Part shown: piece by piece, positions 1 to 5,984 of the stretch | Numbering within the stretch: the stretch's first letter is position 1 | How the letters are laid out: the number at the start of each line of letters is the position of its first letter | Assembly (NCBI GenBank): GCA_003244035.1 | Contig: QHBV01000064.1 | Coordinates: 1-10,476 of the forward strand | Source: Solirubrobacterales bacterium | GTDB lineage: Bacteria > Actinomycetota > Thermoleophilia > Solirubrobacterales > Solirubrobacteraceae | DNA length: 10,476 nt | Direction of reading: 5' to 3' | Notes under the pieces: model-generated | What the model saw: only the letters and a program-made list of their open reading frames with translations | Told to the model about the DNA's origin: nothing | Databases searched by the model: none | Made by a program: the position numbers and the translations under genes

Positions 1-281
1 TCGTGCAGCACCATCCCGCCGATCAGCTGGACATCGAAGTGGCGCATGCCCATCGCCCGCTTGCCGGCCTCGCGCACCAGCGCGAAGCACTCGAACAGCA
101 GGTCGTCGAGCGATTCGCCGTTGCGAGCCCGCTCGCGCAGCTCGTCGGTGGCCTCGCGCAGCTCCTCATCGTCGTAGAGCTCCACCTCAGCCTCAAAGCC
201 GTTGATCCGAGACACCTTCTGCTCATAGGATCTGAACTTCTTTGCCTCGCCCATGCGAAGCGCGCGGTCAAGGAACGACAT
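1..281 (-). CDS. secA: SecA preprotein translocase ATPase, N-terminal part (cut by window edge)
   Basis: SecA is the cytoplasmic ATPase motor that pushes unfolded preproteins through the SecYEG channel. Reading the minus strand from the ATG at 281-279 gives 93 residues with no stop up to the window edge. They start MSFLDRALRMGEAKKF and contain INGFEAEVELYDDEEL and, at residues 80-93, RHFDVQLIGGMVLH. The last stretch is the highly conserved SecA block just before the Walker A loop of nucleotide-binding domain 1, so the window ends a few residues short of the ATP-binding motif. No Shine-Dalgarno sequence precedes the ATG; instead a TANNNT hexamer lies six bases upstream, suggesting a leaderless message. 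It follows the hibernation factor gene on the same strand after 143 bases, the same order as hpf-secA1 in mycobacteria. The family assignment is very secure. Whether the full gene is intact cannot be seen. Confidence 0.96.
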   Translation of the reverse strand, partial: MSFLDRALRMGEAKKFRSYEQKVSRINGFEAEVELYDDEELREATDELRERARNGESLDDLLFECFALVREAGKRAMGMRHFDVQLIGGMVLH

Positions 282-287
282 GGCTTC

Positions 288-293
288 AGAGTA
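288..293 (-). promoter_or_regulatory. Candidate -10 hexamer for leaderless secA
   Basis: On the minus strand the hexamer TACTCT fits the actinobacterial TANNNT -10 consensus. It is followed by six bases (GAAGCC) and then the secA ATG, so transcription would be expected to start on or beside the A of the start codon. No convincing -35 element is seen 16-18 bases further upstream. This is a short degenerate motif, so its position and the missing Shine-Dalgarno sequence are the main support. Confidence 0.45.
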
Positions 294-360
294 GCGCGGG
301 ACGGCGGCCGGCTGGGCGGCGTGCGGACGTGGTCGGCGACGCCGGCGCTTGACGCCGTCA

Positions 361-394
361 GGTGCGCCGGGAGCCACTCGGCCCCCGGCGCGCC
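361..394 (-). terminator. GC-rich hairpin between hpf and secA
   Basis: Bases 361-371 pair with 384-394 (11 pairs, one of them G-U at 363/392), and the loop holds a further 3-pair stem (373-375 with 380-382). The hairpin lies 31 bases beyond the hpf stop codon and 80 bases before the secA start. It has no T-rich tract after it on the minus strand, so it is not a classical intrinsic terminator. It could be a terminator of the U-less type, an attenuator, or an mRNA-stabilising end. The rest of the 282-424 gap contains no open frame that I can support. Confidence 0.45.
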
Positions 395-424
395 GTCGCC
401 CAGCGGCTCGGCCCGGATCCAGCC

Positions 425-808
425 TCAGGCGACCGAGGAGATGTCCTCGGGTGGGGTCGTCGGGTGGGGGACCGGGTCAACGCGTCCTGTCGGCGAGCGG
501 AACTCGCGACGCTTGCGACGCTTGTCGCGGTGGCGCTTGACCTGGACGGCCAGCTCGTCGGCGCAGCGGTTGATCGAATGCAGCAGGTCGCCCGAGGCGT
601 CGCGGGCGCGCAGCGTCACCCCCTTGAGGTGCAGCGTCGCCTCCGCCACCTGGGAATCGGCGATCGAGGGGTTACGCTCGTGAAACAGTTCCAACTCCAG
701 TTCCGCGAGCTCCGAGACCTGACTGGCGACCTTCCGGAAACGCCTGTCGACGTGCGCTCGCACATCCTCCGAGATGGACATGTTGCGGCCCTTGACCTCG
801 ATCCGCAT
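425..808 (-). CDS. hpf: Short-form ribosome hibernation promoting factor (HPF/RaiA family)
   Basis: HPF-family proteins bind the 30S decoding centre, where mRNA and tRNA would sit, and silence ribosomes in starvation or stationary phase. The 127-residue product starts MRIEVKGRNMSISEDV and has the single alpha-beta RaiA/S30AE domain at about residues 1-100, including ATLHLKGVTLRARDASGDLL at 57-76 and a strongly basic helix end KRHRDKRRKRR at 91-101. A 26-residue proline-rich tail follows. The open frame continues upstream to 898, but the ATG at 808 is chosen because GGAGGT sits 7 bases before it and the family's first beta strand begins there. The C-terminal domain of long HPFs is absent, and the 143 bases before secA hold no remnant of it that I can see. 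Family certain; the functional class (30S silencing without dimerisation) is inferred from length. Confidence 0.93.
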   Translation of the reverse strand: MRIEVKGRNMSISEDVRAHVDRRFRKVASQVSELAELELELFHERNPSIADSQVAEATLHLKGVTLRARDASGDLLHSINRCADELAVQVKRHRDKRRKRREFRSPTGRVDPVPHPTTPPEDISSVA

Positions 809-851
809 GATCCCTACCTCCTGAGTGGAGCGTTGCTGTCTGTGATCTGAG

Positions 852-880
852 AGATTAATCCTGGCAGCGGACTTTGTCGA
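852..880 (-). promoter_or_regulatory. hpf: Candidate hpf promoter
   Basis: On the minus strand TCGACA (880-875, five of six matches to TTGACA) is separated by 17 bases from TAATCT (857-852, a weak -10 with the key A at position 2 and T at position 6). Transcription would begin near 845, giving an untranslated leader of about 37 bases that contains the strong GGAGGT of hpf. This is pattern matching only, and no competing better pair was seen in 809-896. Confidence 0.35.
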
Positions 881-890
881 CCGGCAGAAT
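861..890 (+). promoter_or_regulatory. ctaG: Candidate ctaG promoter, leaderless geometry
   Basis: CTGGCA (861-866, four of six matches to TTGACA) and CAGAAT (885-890, four of six matches to TATAAT) are 18 bases apart. The -10 hexamer ends six bases before the ctaG ATG at 897, so the transcript would start at the start codon. The elements interleave with the candidate hpf promoter on the other strand. Low to moderate confidence because both hexamers are imperfect. Confidence 0.35.
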
Positions 891-896
891 GGCTTC

Positions 897-1751
897 ATGG
901 TGATCTCCAGCGTGAGCGCGCCGAGCGTCGCCCCCGCGATTCAGTGGACGCTCGAGCCGTCGGTGCTGATCGGCGTCGCCGCGATGGCGGCCCTGTACGG
1001 GATCGCATGGCGCCGAGCGCGGGGTGGGCATCAGGGGGGTTCCGCTTTCACCGCGCATCGCCCCGGCTACGGCCGGCTCGTCCTGTTCGCGGGCGGCCTG
1101 CTGACGATCCTGGCCGCGCTCATCTCCCCCATCGACGCGCTCGGCGATCAGCTGCTGGTGATGCACATGGTCCAGCACGTGTTGCTGCTGGACATCGCGC
1201 CCATCCTCATCATCCTGGGCTTCAACAAGGTGCTGCTGCGCCCGGTGACCCGCCGCTTGCAGGTGCTGGAGCGCCGGGCCGGCTATCTCGCCCACCCGGC
1301 GTTCGCCGTACTGGTCTATGCCGGCTTCATGTGGGGCTGGCACATCCCGGCGCTGTATGACGCGGCGCTGCACGACGCGACCGTGCACACCTTCGAGCAC
1401 CTGTGCTTCGCCGGCGCGGGCGGGCTGTACTGGTGGCACCTGCTCTCGCCGATTCGCAACCGGATGCGGATGGGTGGCCTGGGCCCGGTCGCCTACATGG
1501 TGTCGACCAAGCTGCTGGTGGGAGCGCTGGGGATCGCGCTGGCCTTCGCGCCCGCGTCATTCTATCCCTTCTACGAGCACCATCCCCACTACTGGGGCCT
1601 CTCGCCGTCCACCGATCAGTCGATGGCCGGACTGGTGATGGCCCTCGAGCAGTCGATCGTGATGGGGATCGCGCTCGTCGTGGTGTTCGTGCAGATGCTG
1701 CGCGAGTCAGAGCGCGAGGCGCAGCGGGCTGAGCGCTTCGAAGTGGCCTGA
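897..1751 (+). CDS. ctaG: CtaG-type cytochrome c oxidase assembly protein (caa3_CtaG family)
   Basis: A 284-residue polytopic membrane protein of the caa3_CtaG family, linked to assembly or copper loading of haem-copper oxidases. About seven hydrophobic segments are visible, near residues 21-37, 61-79, 87-108, 134-152, 162-184, 197-222 and 243-267. Family hallmarks are intact: HMVQH at 90-94 at the start of a helix, GWHIPALYD at 147-155, HTFEH at 164-168 followed by WWH at 179-181, and DQSMAG at 240-245. The conserved histidines in membrane helices fit metal or haem-related binding, but the chemistry is not settled for the family. A charged C-terminal tail ends the protein. No Shine-Dalgarno sequence precedes the ATG at 897; a -10-like hexamer six bases upstream suggests a leaderless transcript. 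No oxidase subunit gene lies in the window, so the partner enzyme is unknown. It is the only plus-strand gene. Confidence 0.93.
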   Translation: MVISSVSAPSVAPAIQWTLEPSVLIGVAAMAALYGIAWRRARGGHQGGSAFTAHRPGYGRLVLFAGGLLTILAALISPIDALGDQLLVMHMVQHVLLLDIAPILIILGFNKVLLRPVTRRLQVLERRAGYLAHPAFAVLVYAGFMWGWHIPALYDAALHDATVHTFEHLCFAGAGGLYWWHLLSPIRNRMRMGGLGPVAYMVSTKLLVGALGIALAFAPASFYPFYEHHPHYWGLSPSTDQSMAGLVMALEQSIVMGIALVVVFVQMLRESEREAQRAERFEVA

Positions 1752-1760
1752 ACCCTCAGG
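1747..1760. terminator. Tiny hairpin holding both convergent stop codons
   Basis: CCTGA (1747-1751) and TCAGG (1756-1760) are perfect inverted repeats around a four-base loop. The TGA of ctaG is the last three bases of the left arm, and the TGA of the convergent four-helix protein gene is read from the right arm (1758-1756). With only five pairs and no T-tract, it is at best a weak bidirectional terminator or a collision point; it may be coincidence forced by the two stop codons. Confidence 0.3.
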
Positions 1761-2175
1761 AATCGGTGTGATCCGGGGTCAGCATGATGCCTGCGCGCTC
1801 CCGTTGCCAACGCGCGATGCGACCGCCGGCGGCCGCCAGGAGCATCCCCACGATCGCGGTGATGATCACAAGGCTCGGCGGAAAGCCGCCGAGCGAGACC
1901 TTGGCGCTGGTGCCGAGGAGCATGTGCATCAGCAGAATCGCGATGCCATAGAAGACCCCGCCGAAGAACCCGCGGTCAGCGCCTCCCCAACCGTCTCGAT
2001 GCTCGAAGCCGGACACGAAGGCGCCGACGGCGGCGAGCAGGCCGAAGCCGTAGTAGGCACCGCTCGAGACGCCGAGCAGCACGCCGGCGATCGCTCCGAA
2101 CCCCGCGGGGATCACACCCCCGATGATCACCTGGGCCGGTCGCGAGCGGTCGCGCAACAGCACTGGTGCGTACAT
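1756..2175 (-). CDS. Small four-helix membrane protein, function unknown
   Basis: This 139-residue protein is not one I can name. Four hydrophobic segments are visible at about 15-36, 38-57, 70-88 and 100-119, rich in glycine and alanine. Between the second and third lies a polar loop, FEHRDGWGGADRG (57-69), the most distinctive part and a possible signature. The C-terminal tail after residue 120 is charged (ARWQRERAG), which favours a cytoplasmic end. The start at 2175 is well supported: AAGGAGA lies 8 bases upstream of the ATG. The gene follows the exported six-cysteine protein gene by 83 bases on the same strand and meets ctaG tail to tail with four bases between their stop codons. Its location hints at a membrane accessory of the upstream MCE cluster, but that is inference only; it could equally be an independent gene. 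Confidence 0.82.
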   Translation of the reverse strand: MYAPVLLRDRSRPAQVIIGGVIPAGFGAIAGVLLGVSSGAYYGFGLLAAVGAFVSGFEHRDGWGGADRGFFGGVFYGIAILLMHMLLGTSAKVSLGGFPPSLVIITAIVGMLLAAAGGRIARWQRERAGIMLTPDHTDS

Positions 2176-2205
2176 CGTCCTCTCTCCTTTGTCTCGAGAA
2201 GGCCT

Positions 2206-2241
2206 CAGGCCGCGCGGGGCGAGGTCGCTCCGCGCGGCCTG
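2206..2241 (-). terminator. Strong GC hairpin after the exported-protein gene
   Basis: Bases 2206-2217 pair perfectly with 2230-2241 (12 pairs, core AGGCCGCGCGG) around a 12-base loop. On the minus strand the hairpin begins 17 bases after the TGA at 2261-2259. What follows has only short TT and TC runs, so it is a terminator-like structure without a proper U-tract. It ends about 18 bases before the Shine-Dalgarno sequence of the next gene, leaving no room for a separate promoter outside the hairpin, so partial read-through is likely. The heptamer GGCCTCA also occurs directly repeated at 2201-2207 and 2241-2247. Confidence 0.55.
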
Positions 2242-2258
2242 GCCTCAGCGTGTCCGGC

Positions 2259-3041
2259 TCAGCAGGGAGCCTTGCTCGAGATGGTGCTGGACGACGTCGG
2301 CGTGCCCGACGGCGAGTTGGTTTGAGTGGTGATGATCTGGTATGGACGCTTGCCGTTCAGGCAGCCGACCGAGGCCTGCGAGATGTGCTTGTTCTTGCCC
2401 GAGCCCATGGCCTGGGTGGTGAACACGAGGTGCTCGGTCTTGAGCGAGCCCACGAGGCCGGGGACTGGGAAGTCGATGTACTTCGGCACCGGGACGTCGG
2501 AGACGAAGTACTTGCCCTGCATCTTGTAGGTCCCTGGGTAGGGCGGCGTCGCCCCAGTCTTCAGCGCCCCGCCGAGGCACGAGTGCTGGGCGTTGGTGAC
2601 GAAGAAGAACGTCAGCTTGCCCTGACCGCTGTTCCACACGTCGAGCGCGGGATCGCATTCGGCGCCGGCCGCGGTGAGGTCGGTGGCGCTGCCGAGCAGC
2701 GAGGTGATGTAGCCCGAGGCGACCTTCGCCTTCGACGGGCACACGGTGTCGTTGTGCGCGGCCGCGATCTTTGAGAGCGCGCACGTCGGGAAGTGCGTTC
2801 CGTCGACCTTCAGGCCGTAGATCCGCAGCTTGATGTCGAGCTGGATCGGGGGCCGGTTACCGCCGGTCGTCGGGCCGGCCTTGAGGTCGAGCGTGTACTT
2901 GACCGGGTTCGGCTTCTTCGCCGTGCCGGCCTTCTTGTTGGAGAACGCGACCGTGCCCGTGTAGGGCTGGGTGGCGGCATAGGCTGTCGCCGCGACGCCG
3001 AGCACGATCAGTGCCGTGGCGATGATGGTGATCCGTCTCAA
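2259..3041 (-). CDS. Exported six-cysteine beta-rich protein, function unknown
   Basis: A 260-residue protein with a clear Sec signal peptide: MRR, a hydrophobic core at 5-18, and a likely cleavage after AYA at residue 22. The mature part is rich in beta-strand-forming stretches and holds six cysteines (87, 101, 129, 155, 227 and the last residue, 260), enough for three disulfides. Recognisable blocks are SNKKAGTAKKP (34-44), TCALSKI (86-92) with TVCPSKAKVASG (99-110), and FPVPGLVGSL (191-200). I associate this block order with exported proteins abundant in Thermoleophilia, but know no function. The start is TTG at 3041-3039, supported by AGGAGG six bases upstream. It follows the last MCE gene by 64 bases on the same strand with no clear promoter of its own, so it is probably the end of the MCE transcript, in the place where mycobacterial mce operons carry Mce-associated (Mam) genes. 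It shows no resemblance to Mam proteins that I can see. Confidence 0.85.
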   Translation of the reverse strand: MRRITIIATALIVLGVAATAYAATQPYTGTVAFSNKKAGTAKKPNPVKYTLDLKAGPTTGGNRPPIQLDIKLRIYGLKVDGTHFPTCALSKIAAAHNDTVCPSKAKVASGYITSLLGSATDLTAAGAECDPALDVWNSGQGKLTFFFVTNAQHSCLGGALKTGATPPYPGTYKMQGKYFVSDVPVPKYIDFPVPGLVGSLKTEHLVFTTQAMGSGKNKHISQASVGCLNGKRPYQIITTQTNSPSGTPTSSSTISSKAPC

Positions 3042-3083
3042 GTGACTCCTCCTTGTGGGGTCGGTGGTGTTGTGGGTGTGAGC

Positions 3084-3098
3084 AGAGCCGGTGGCTCT
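3084..3098 (-). terminator. Short hairpin after the last MCE gene
   Basis: AGAGCC (3084-3089) and GGCTCT (3093-3098) form a perfect six-pair stem with a three-base loop, 7 bases beyond the MCE stop codon at 3108-3106. No T-tract follows on the minus strand. It may cause partial termination or mark an RNA processing point between the MCE genes and the exported-protein gene. Confidence 0.35.
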
Positions 3099-3105
3099 CG
3101 TGTGC

Positions 3106-4611
3106 TCACGGAAGGGCGGTGAGGTGGGGAAAGGATCGGTGTTGGCCGGTGGTCAACGTGCCGAGCGGGGGCTGCGCCAGGCATGGCGGGCCGCCGGGAT
3201 CGGAAGTGAAGTAGTAGCGCTGCAGGAGCTGCGCAATCGTCAACACCTTTCCGGTCACCGAAGTTGTGGTCCCAGACAGCGTCGGGGAGATCGTCGGCAG
3301 TGCGTGGCTGGTGCAGAGTTGGCGGTCGAACACCGGCAGCCCCTTGAGCAGCTTCTGGTAGCCGCCCGGCTGCAGGTAGGGATTGCCGCGGTTGGTGGAC
3401 GGCCGAGTCTGATACGGGGTCAGCAGCTCGGGGTTGATCGGGCTGGAGATTCGCAGGTAGTGCAGGTTGCCCCGACCGAGGTTGGAGGCGCCCAGGCCCT
3501 GGGTGGTAGCCGTGCTGTTGGCGAAGAAGGCCGCGATCTCCCGCCGGTAGTCGTTGATGTACTGCAGCACCGGAACGACGCTCCCCAGGTAGGGCTTCGC
3601 CCGCCGCAGGAAGGGCACCGTCTCGTTCAGGAACCGCGCAAGCGCGGGCAGCCCGGCCTGGGAGGCGCGCGTCAGCGGTCCGATGGAGACCAGCAGCTGG
3701 CGCAGCTCGGGGGCCAGGACCACCAGCGAGCGTAGCGCTGGGTTCAGCCGGACGGCCGCCGGGCGCAGCTCGTCGATGAGCGGCTTGGTGGCGCTGGCAA
3801 AGCCGCCGACCCGGTCGATGGTCGATCTCGTCTGGGCCAGAAACGCGGGGAACGCCCTGAACGTCGCCGCCAGCTCGCGGTCGCGAGCGGCGGTGGCCGC
3901 GAACAACGCGTTGCTGTTGCGCACGAATGACTGCAACTGGGCGGGGGAACTGCTGAGTGCGGAGAACACCTGGCCGCCGTCGCGCAGCAGCGTGCTGGTG
4001 GCGGCTCCCTGGCGATGCAGGACCGCGAGCACGGAGTCGACGTTGGTGGCGAACGGGTACAGATCGGCGATCGCGGCGTTGAACTGCTCGCCGCGGTTGG
4101 TGAGGGCGATCCCCGCCTGGGTCAGCCAGGTTTCGAACGCCCGCCGGGTGGTCGGATCGAAGGTGGAGAAGATCTGATCGAGCTGCACGGTCGGGGATAC
4201 CTGCGCACGCGGCAGGGTCCCCCCGTCGGCCAGCTTGGCCGTGGTGGGGTTCCCGTGCGAGAGCTCGACGAAGGTCTCGCCCAGCAGGGTCTTGGCGCGC
4301 AGGATCGCCCGCGTGTCGGCGGGCCGGGGCGCGAATTGCTTGTTGATCTCGATCACGGCTCGCAAGAGGCTCGTGCGACGGTCAAGCTGCACACTCACCA
4401 CGTGCCCAACGGTGACCCCGGCGATGTCCACCTGCGCCTGGGGAGCCAGTTCGGCGGCCTGGTCGAACTCGACGCTGAAGCGGTACCCCTGCGTGGCCAG
4501 CGGCAACGAGCCTCCAAACGAGATCCAGAGGTAGATCAGCAGCCCGATACAGGCGGCGGTGAACGCGAACAGCGTGAGCATCACCAGGACGGTCGGTCGC
4601 TTTGTGTTCAT
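3106..4611 (-). CDS. MCE/MlaD family protein, last of the cluster (MceF position)
   Basis: MCE proteins form hexameric rings and hydrophobic tunnels that carry lipids across the envelope to an ABC permease. This 501-residue member has an N-terminal signal anchor (8-30), an MlaD domain at about 42-120 with VDIAGVTVGHV at 61-71 and RAKTLLGETFVELSHG at 105-120, then a long helical region (about 145-365) and a C-terminal segment with cysteines 433 and 477. HYLR occurs at 384-387. The frame is open upstream to 4845, but the ATG at 4611 is chosen because it overlaps the stop of the previous MCE gene as ATGA and starts right before the anchor helix. The sixth and last place corresponds to mceF of actinobacterial operons; I assign position, not orthology. 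The other cysteine, C21, lies inside the anchor. Confidence 0.93.
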   Translation of the reverse strand: MNTKRPTVLVMLTLFAFTAACIGLLIYLWISFGGSLPLATQGYRFSVEFDQAAELAPQAQVDIAGVTVGHVVSVQLDRRTSLLRAVIEINKQFAPRPADTRAILRAKTLLGETFVELSHGNPTTAKLADGGTLPRAQVSPTVQLDQIFSTFDPTTRRAFETWLTQAGIALTNRGEQFNAAIADLYPFATNVDSVLAVLHRQGAATSTLLRDGGQVFSALSSSPAQLQSFVRNSNALFAATAARDRELAATFRAFPAFLAQTRSTIDRVGGFASATKPLIDELRPAAVRLNPALRSLVVLAPELRQLLVSIGPLTRASQAGLPALARFLNETVPFLRRAKPYLGSVVPVLQYINDYRREIAAFFANSTATTQGLGASNLGRGNLHYLRISSPINPELLTPYQTRPSTNRGNPYLQPGGYQKLLKGLPVFDRQLCTSHALPTISPTLSGTTTSVTGKVLTIAQLLQRYYFTSDPGGPPCLAQPPLGTLTTGQHRSFPHLTALP

Positions 4612-5984
4612 CGAACGCTCGGGCAGCTGTACTGCGTGGTCCCGGAGATCGCGGTCACGCCGGGCAGCGTCGAGAGGGCCGGCGCGTTGAGCAGGTCGAG
4701 GATCACGCCGAGCGGCTGGTTGTTGGGCTGCAGCTGGCCCTCGAAGAAGTTCAGCTCCGGACAGGTCCCCATGAACAGGCCCTGGACGAAGGCGCCGTTG
4801 GCATCCTGGCCACTGACCAGGCTGTCGGCGATGTGCGCCAGCCACGACCCCCAGTAAAGGTAGCTCTGCTGGGCTCCCTTCGGCTGGTAGGCCAGCGTGT
4901 TGAACAGCGCATTGAGCACTCCGATCGATCGTGAGAGCGGCGGAGTCGCCCGGGCCAGATCGGTGGCGGCCGGCGCCAGCGTGCGCGCCAGCGGCCGCAC
5001 CGCGACCGTGAAGGGCCGTAGCTGGCCGGCGATGACCGGTGTCGTGTCCGCAAACAGCGGGCGCGAGGCCCGCAACGCCGGCCCGAGGTTGCGCGCGAAG
5101 GGCTGCAGGTGCTGCAGCGTGGTGGCGCTCGCGGTGGAGAACGCCTTGACCTTGCCCAGGGTGACAGCGCTCTGACGCAGAGTGGCGGGGAACAGGGACA
5201 ACGTGGCTTGAAGCTGGGCGTCCTGGGAGGAGATCGCGGAGAAGTTGGTGTCCGATGAGCTGACCAGCGAGGCCAGCTGGGTATCGACGCCGCCCAGAGA
5301 GCTCGCCACCAGGTTGAAGTTGTGGATCGCTCGCCGAATGGTGCGCTGCCGGGTGGCCAGCAGGCTCGCGAACGTCCGCGTGTCGCGACCCAGCGGCTCG
5401 AAGCGCTTCAGCGTTCCCCGGAGGCCGGCGACGGCGGGCGCGCTGGGCGCGGTCTGGGTGGAGCCCGGATCGTGGAAGGCCTGGGCTCCACCGGACAGCA
5501 GGAGGATGAGGTAGTTGCGCGTATCGGTGTCCAGCGAGGACAGGATCTCTGAGACATCGACGTCCGGGGTGGTGTTGGCCGGGCCGAGCACGCCGCCGTT
5601 GGGGATCGCGCCGGCGTTCGCGTTACCCGGATCGAGCTCGAGGTACATGTCCTTGAGCGGCGTCCGCGGACGCAGCAGCACGGTGGCATCGCGGTAGATC
5701 GGCGAGTACTGCTTGTCGATGTTCATCGTCACCACGGCGCGGCCGTCCTGCAGCGACACCCCGCCGACCTGTCCGATCTGGACGCCGGCAATCGCCACCG
5801 CCTGGCCCTGGCCGCCGGTGACGGCCGCCGCCGTGGCGAATTGCGCCTTGACGGTGTAATAGCTCTGGCCGAACTGGAACGACGGCTGGTGCTCCAGGAT
5901 GTAGCCGCTGACGGCGATCGCGGCAACGATCAGCGCGGCGATCGCCGCGAAGTCGACGCGATGGGTCAGGATCGCGCGCTTCAC
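4608..5984 (-). CDS. MCE/MlaD family protein (fifth position)
   Basis: A 458-residue MCE subunit starting at GTG (5984), whose first bases overlap the previous stop as GTGA; GGAG about 8 bases upstream may help initiation. The signal anchor spans 12-30. The MlaD domain covers about 40-120: VAIAGVQIGQV at 63-73 and LRPRTPLKDMYLELDPG at 104-120. The helical part (about 145-365) includes regularly spaced polar repeats typical of the MCE tunnel. The C-terminal region has the only two cysteines, 408 and 454, and an aromatic patch YLYWGSW at 375-381. In mycobacteria the fifth gene, mceE, encodes a lipoprotein; this protein has no cysteine near the N-terminus, so that feature is not conserved at this position. 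Confidence 0.93.
   Translation of the reverse strand: MKRAILTHRVDFAAIAALIVAAIAVSGYILEHQPSFQFGQSYYTVKAQFATAAAVTGGQGQAVAIAGVQIGQVGGVSLQDGRAVVTMNIDKQYSPIYRDATVLLRPRTPLKDMYLELDPGNANAGAIPNGGVLGPANTTPDVDVSEILSSLDTDTRNYLILLLSGGAQAFHDPGSTQTAPSAPAVAGLRGTLKRFEPLGRDTRTFASLLATRQRTIRRAIHNFNLVASSLGGVDTQLASLVSSSDTNFSAISSQDAQLQATLSLFPATLRQSAVTLGKVKAFSTASATTLQHLQPFARNLGPALRASRPLFADTTPVIAGQLRPFTVAVRPLARTLAPAATDLARATPPLSRSIGVLNALFNTLAYQPKGAQQSYLYWGSWLAHIADSLVSGQDANGAFVQGLFMGTCPELNFFEGQLQPNNQPLGVILDLLNAPALSTLPGVTAISGTTQYSCPSVR

Noticed and set aside
23..271. Minus-strand 82-codon frame at the left edge
   Set aside because: It is out of frame with secA, whose conserved N-terminal residues cover the same DNA.
809..898. 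Longer N-terminus for hpf from an ATG at 898
   Set aside because: The 30 extra residues do not resemble the family, would overlap the ctaG start, and the ATG at 808 has GGAGGT seven bases upstream.
855..1439. Minus-strand frame of 194 codons opposite ctaG
   Set aside because: Glutamine/arginine-rich shadow of the strongly conserved ctaG frame; no signature and no ribosome binding site.
1768..2325. Plus-strand frame of 185 codons opposite the four-helix protein and the end of the exported protein
   Set aside because: Composition is typical of an antisense shadow, and it runs through the hairpin and both real genes' ends.
4612..4845. 78-residue N-terminal extension of the last MCE gene
   Set aside because: It lies wholly inside the previous MCE gene in another frame; the ATG at 4611 sits in the ATGA overlap and directly precedes the anchor helix.
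4015..4857. A 280-codon plus-strand open frame antisense to the last two MCE genes
   Set aside because: Low-complexity composition, no family signature and full overlap with genuine MCE genes.
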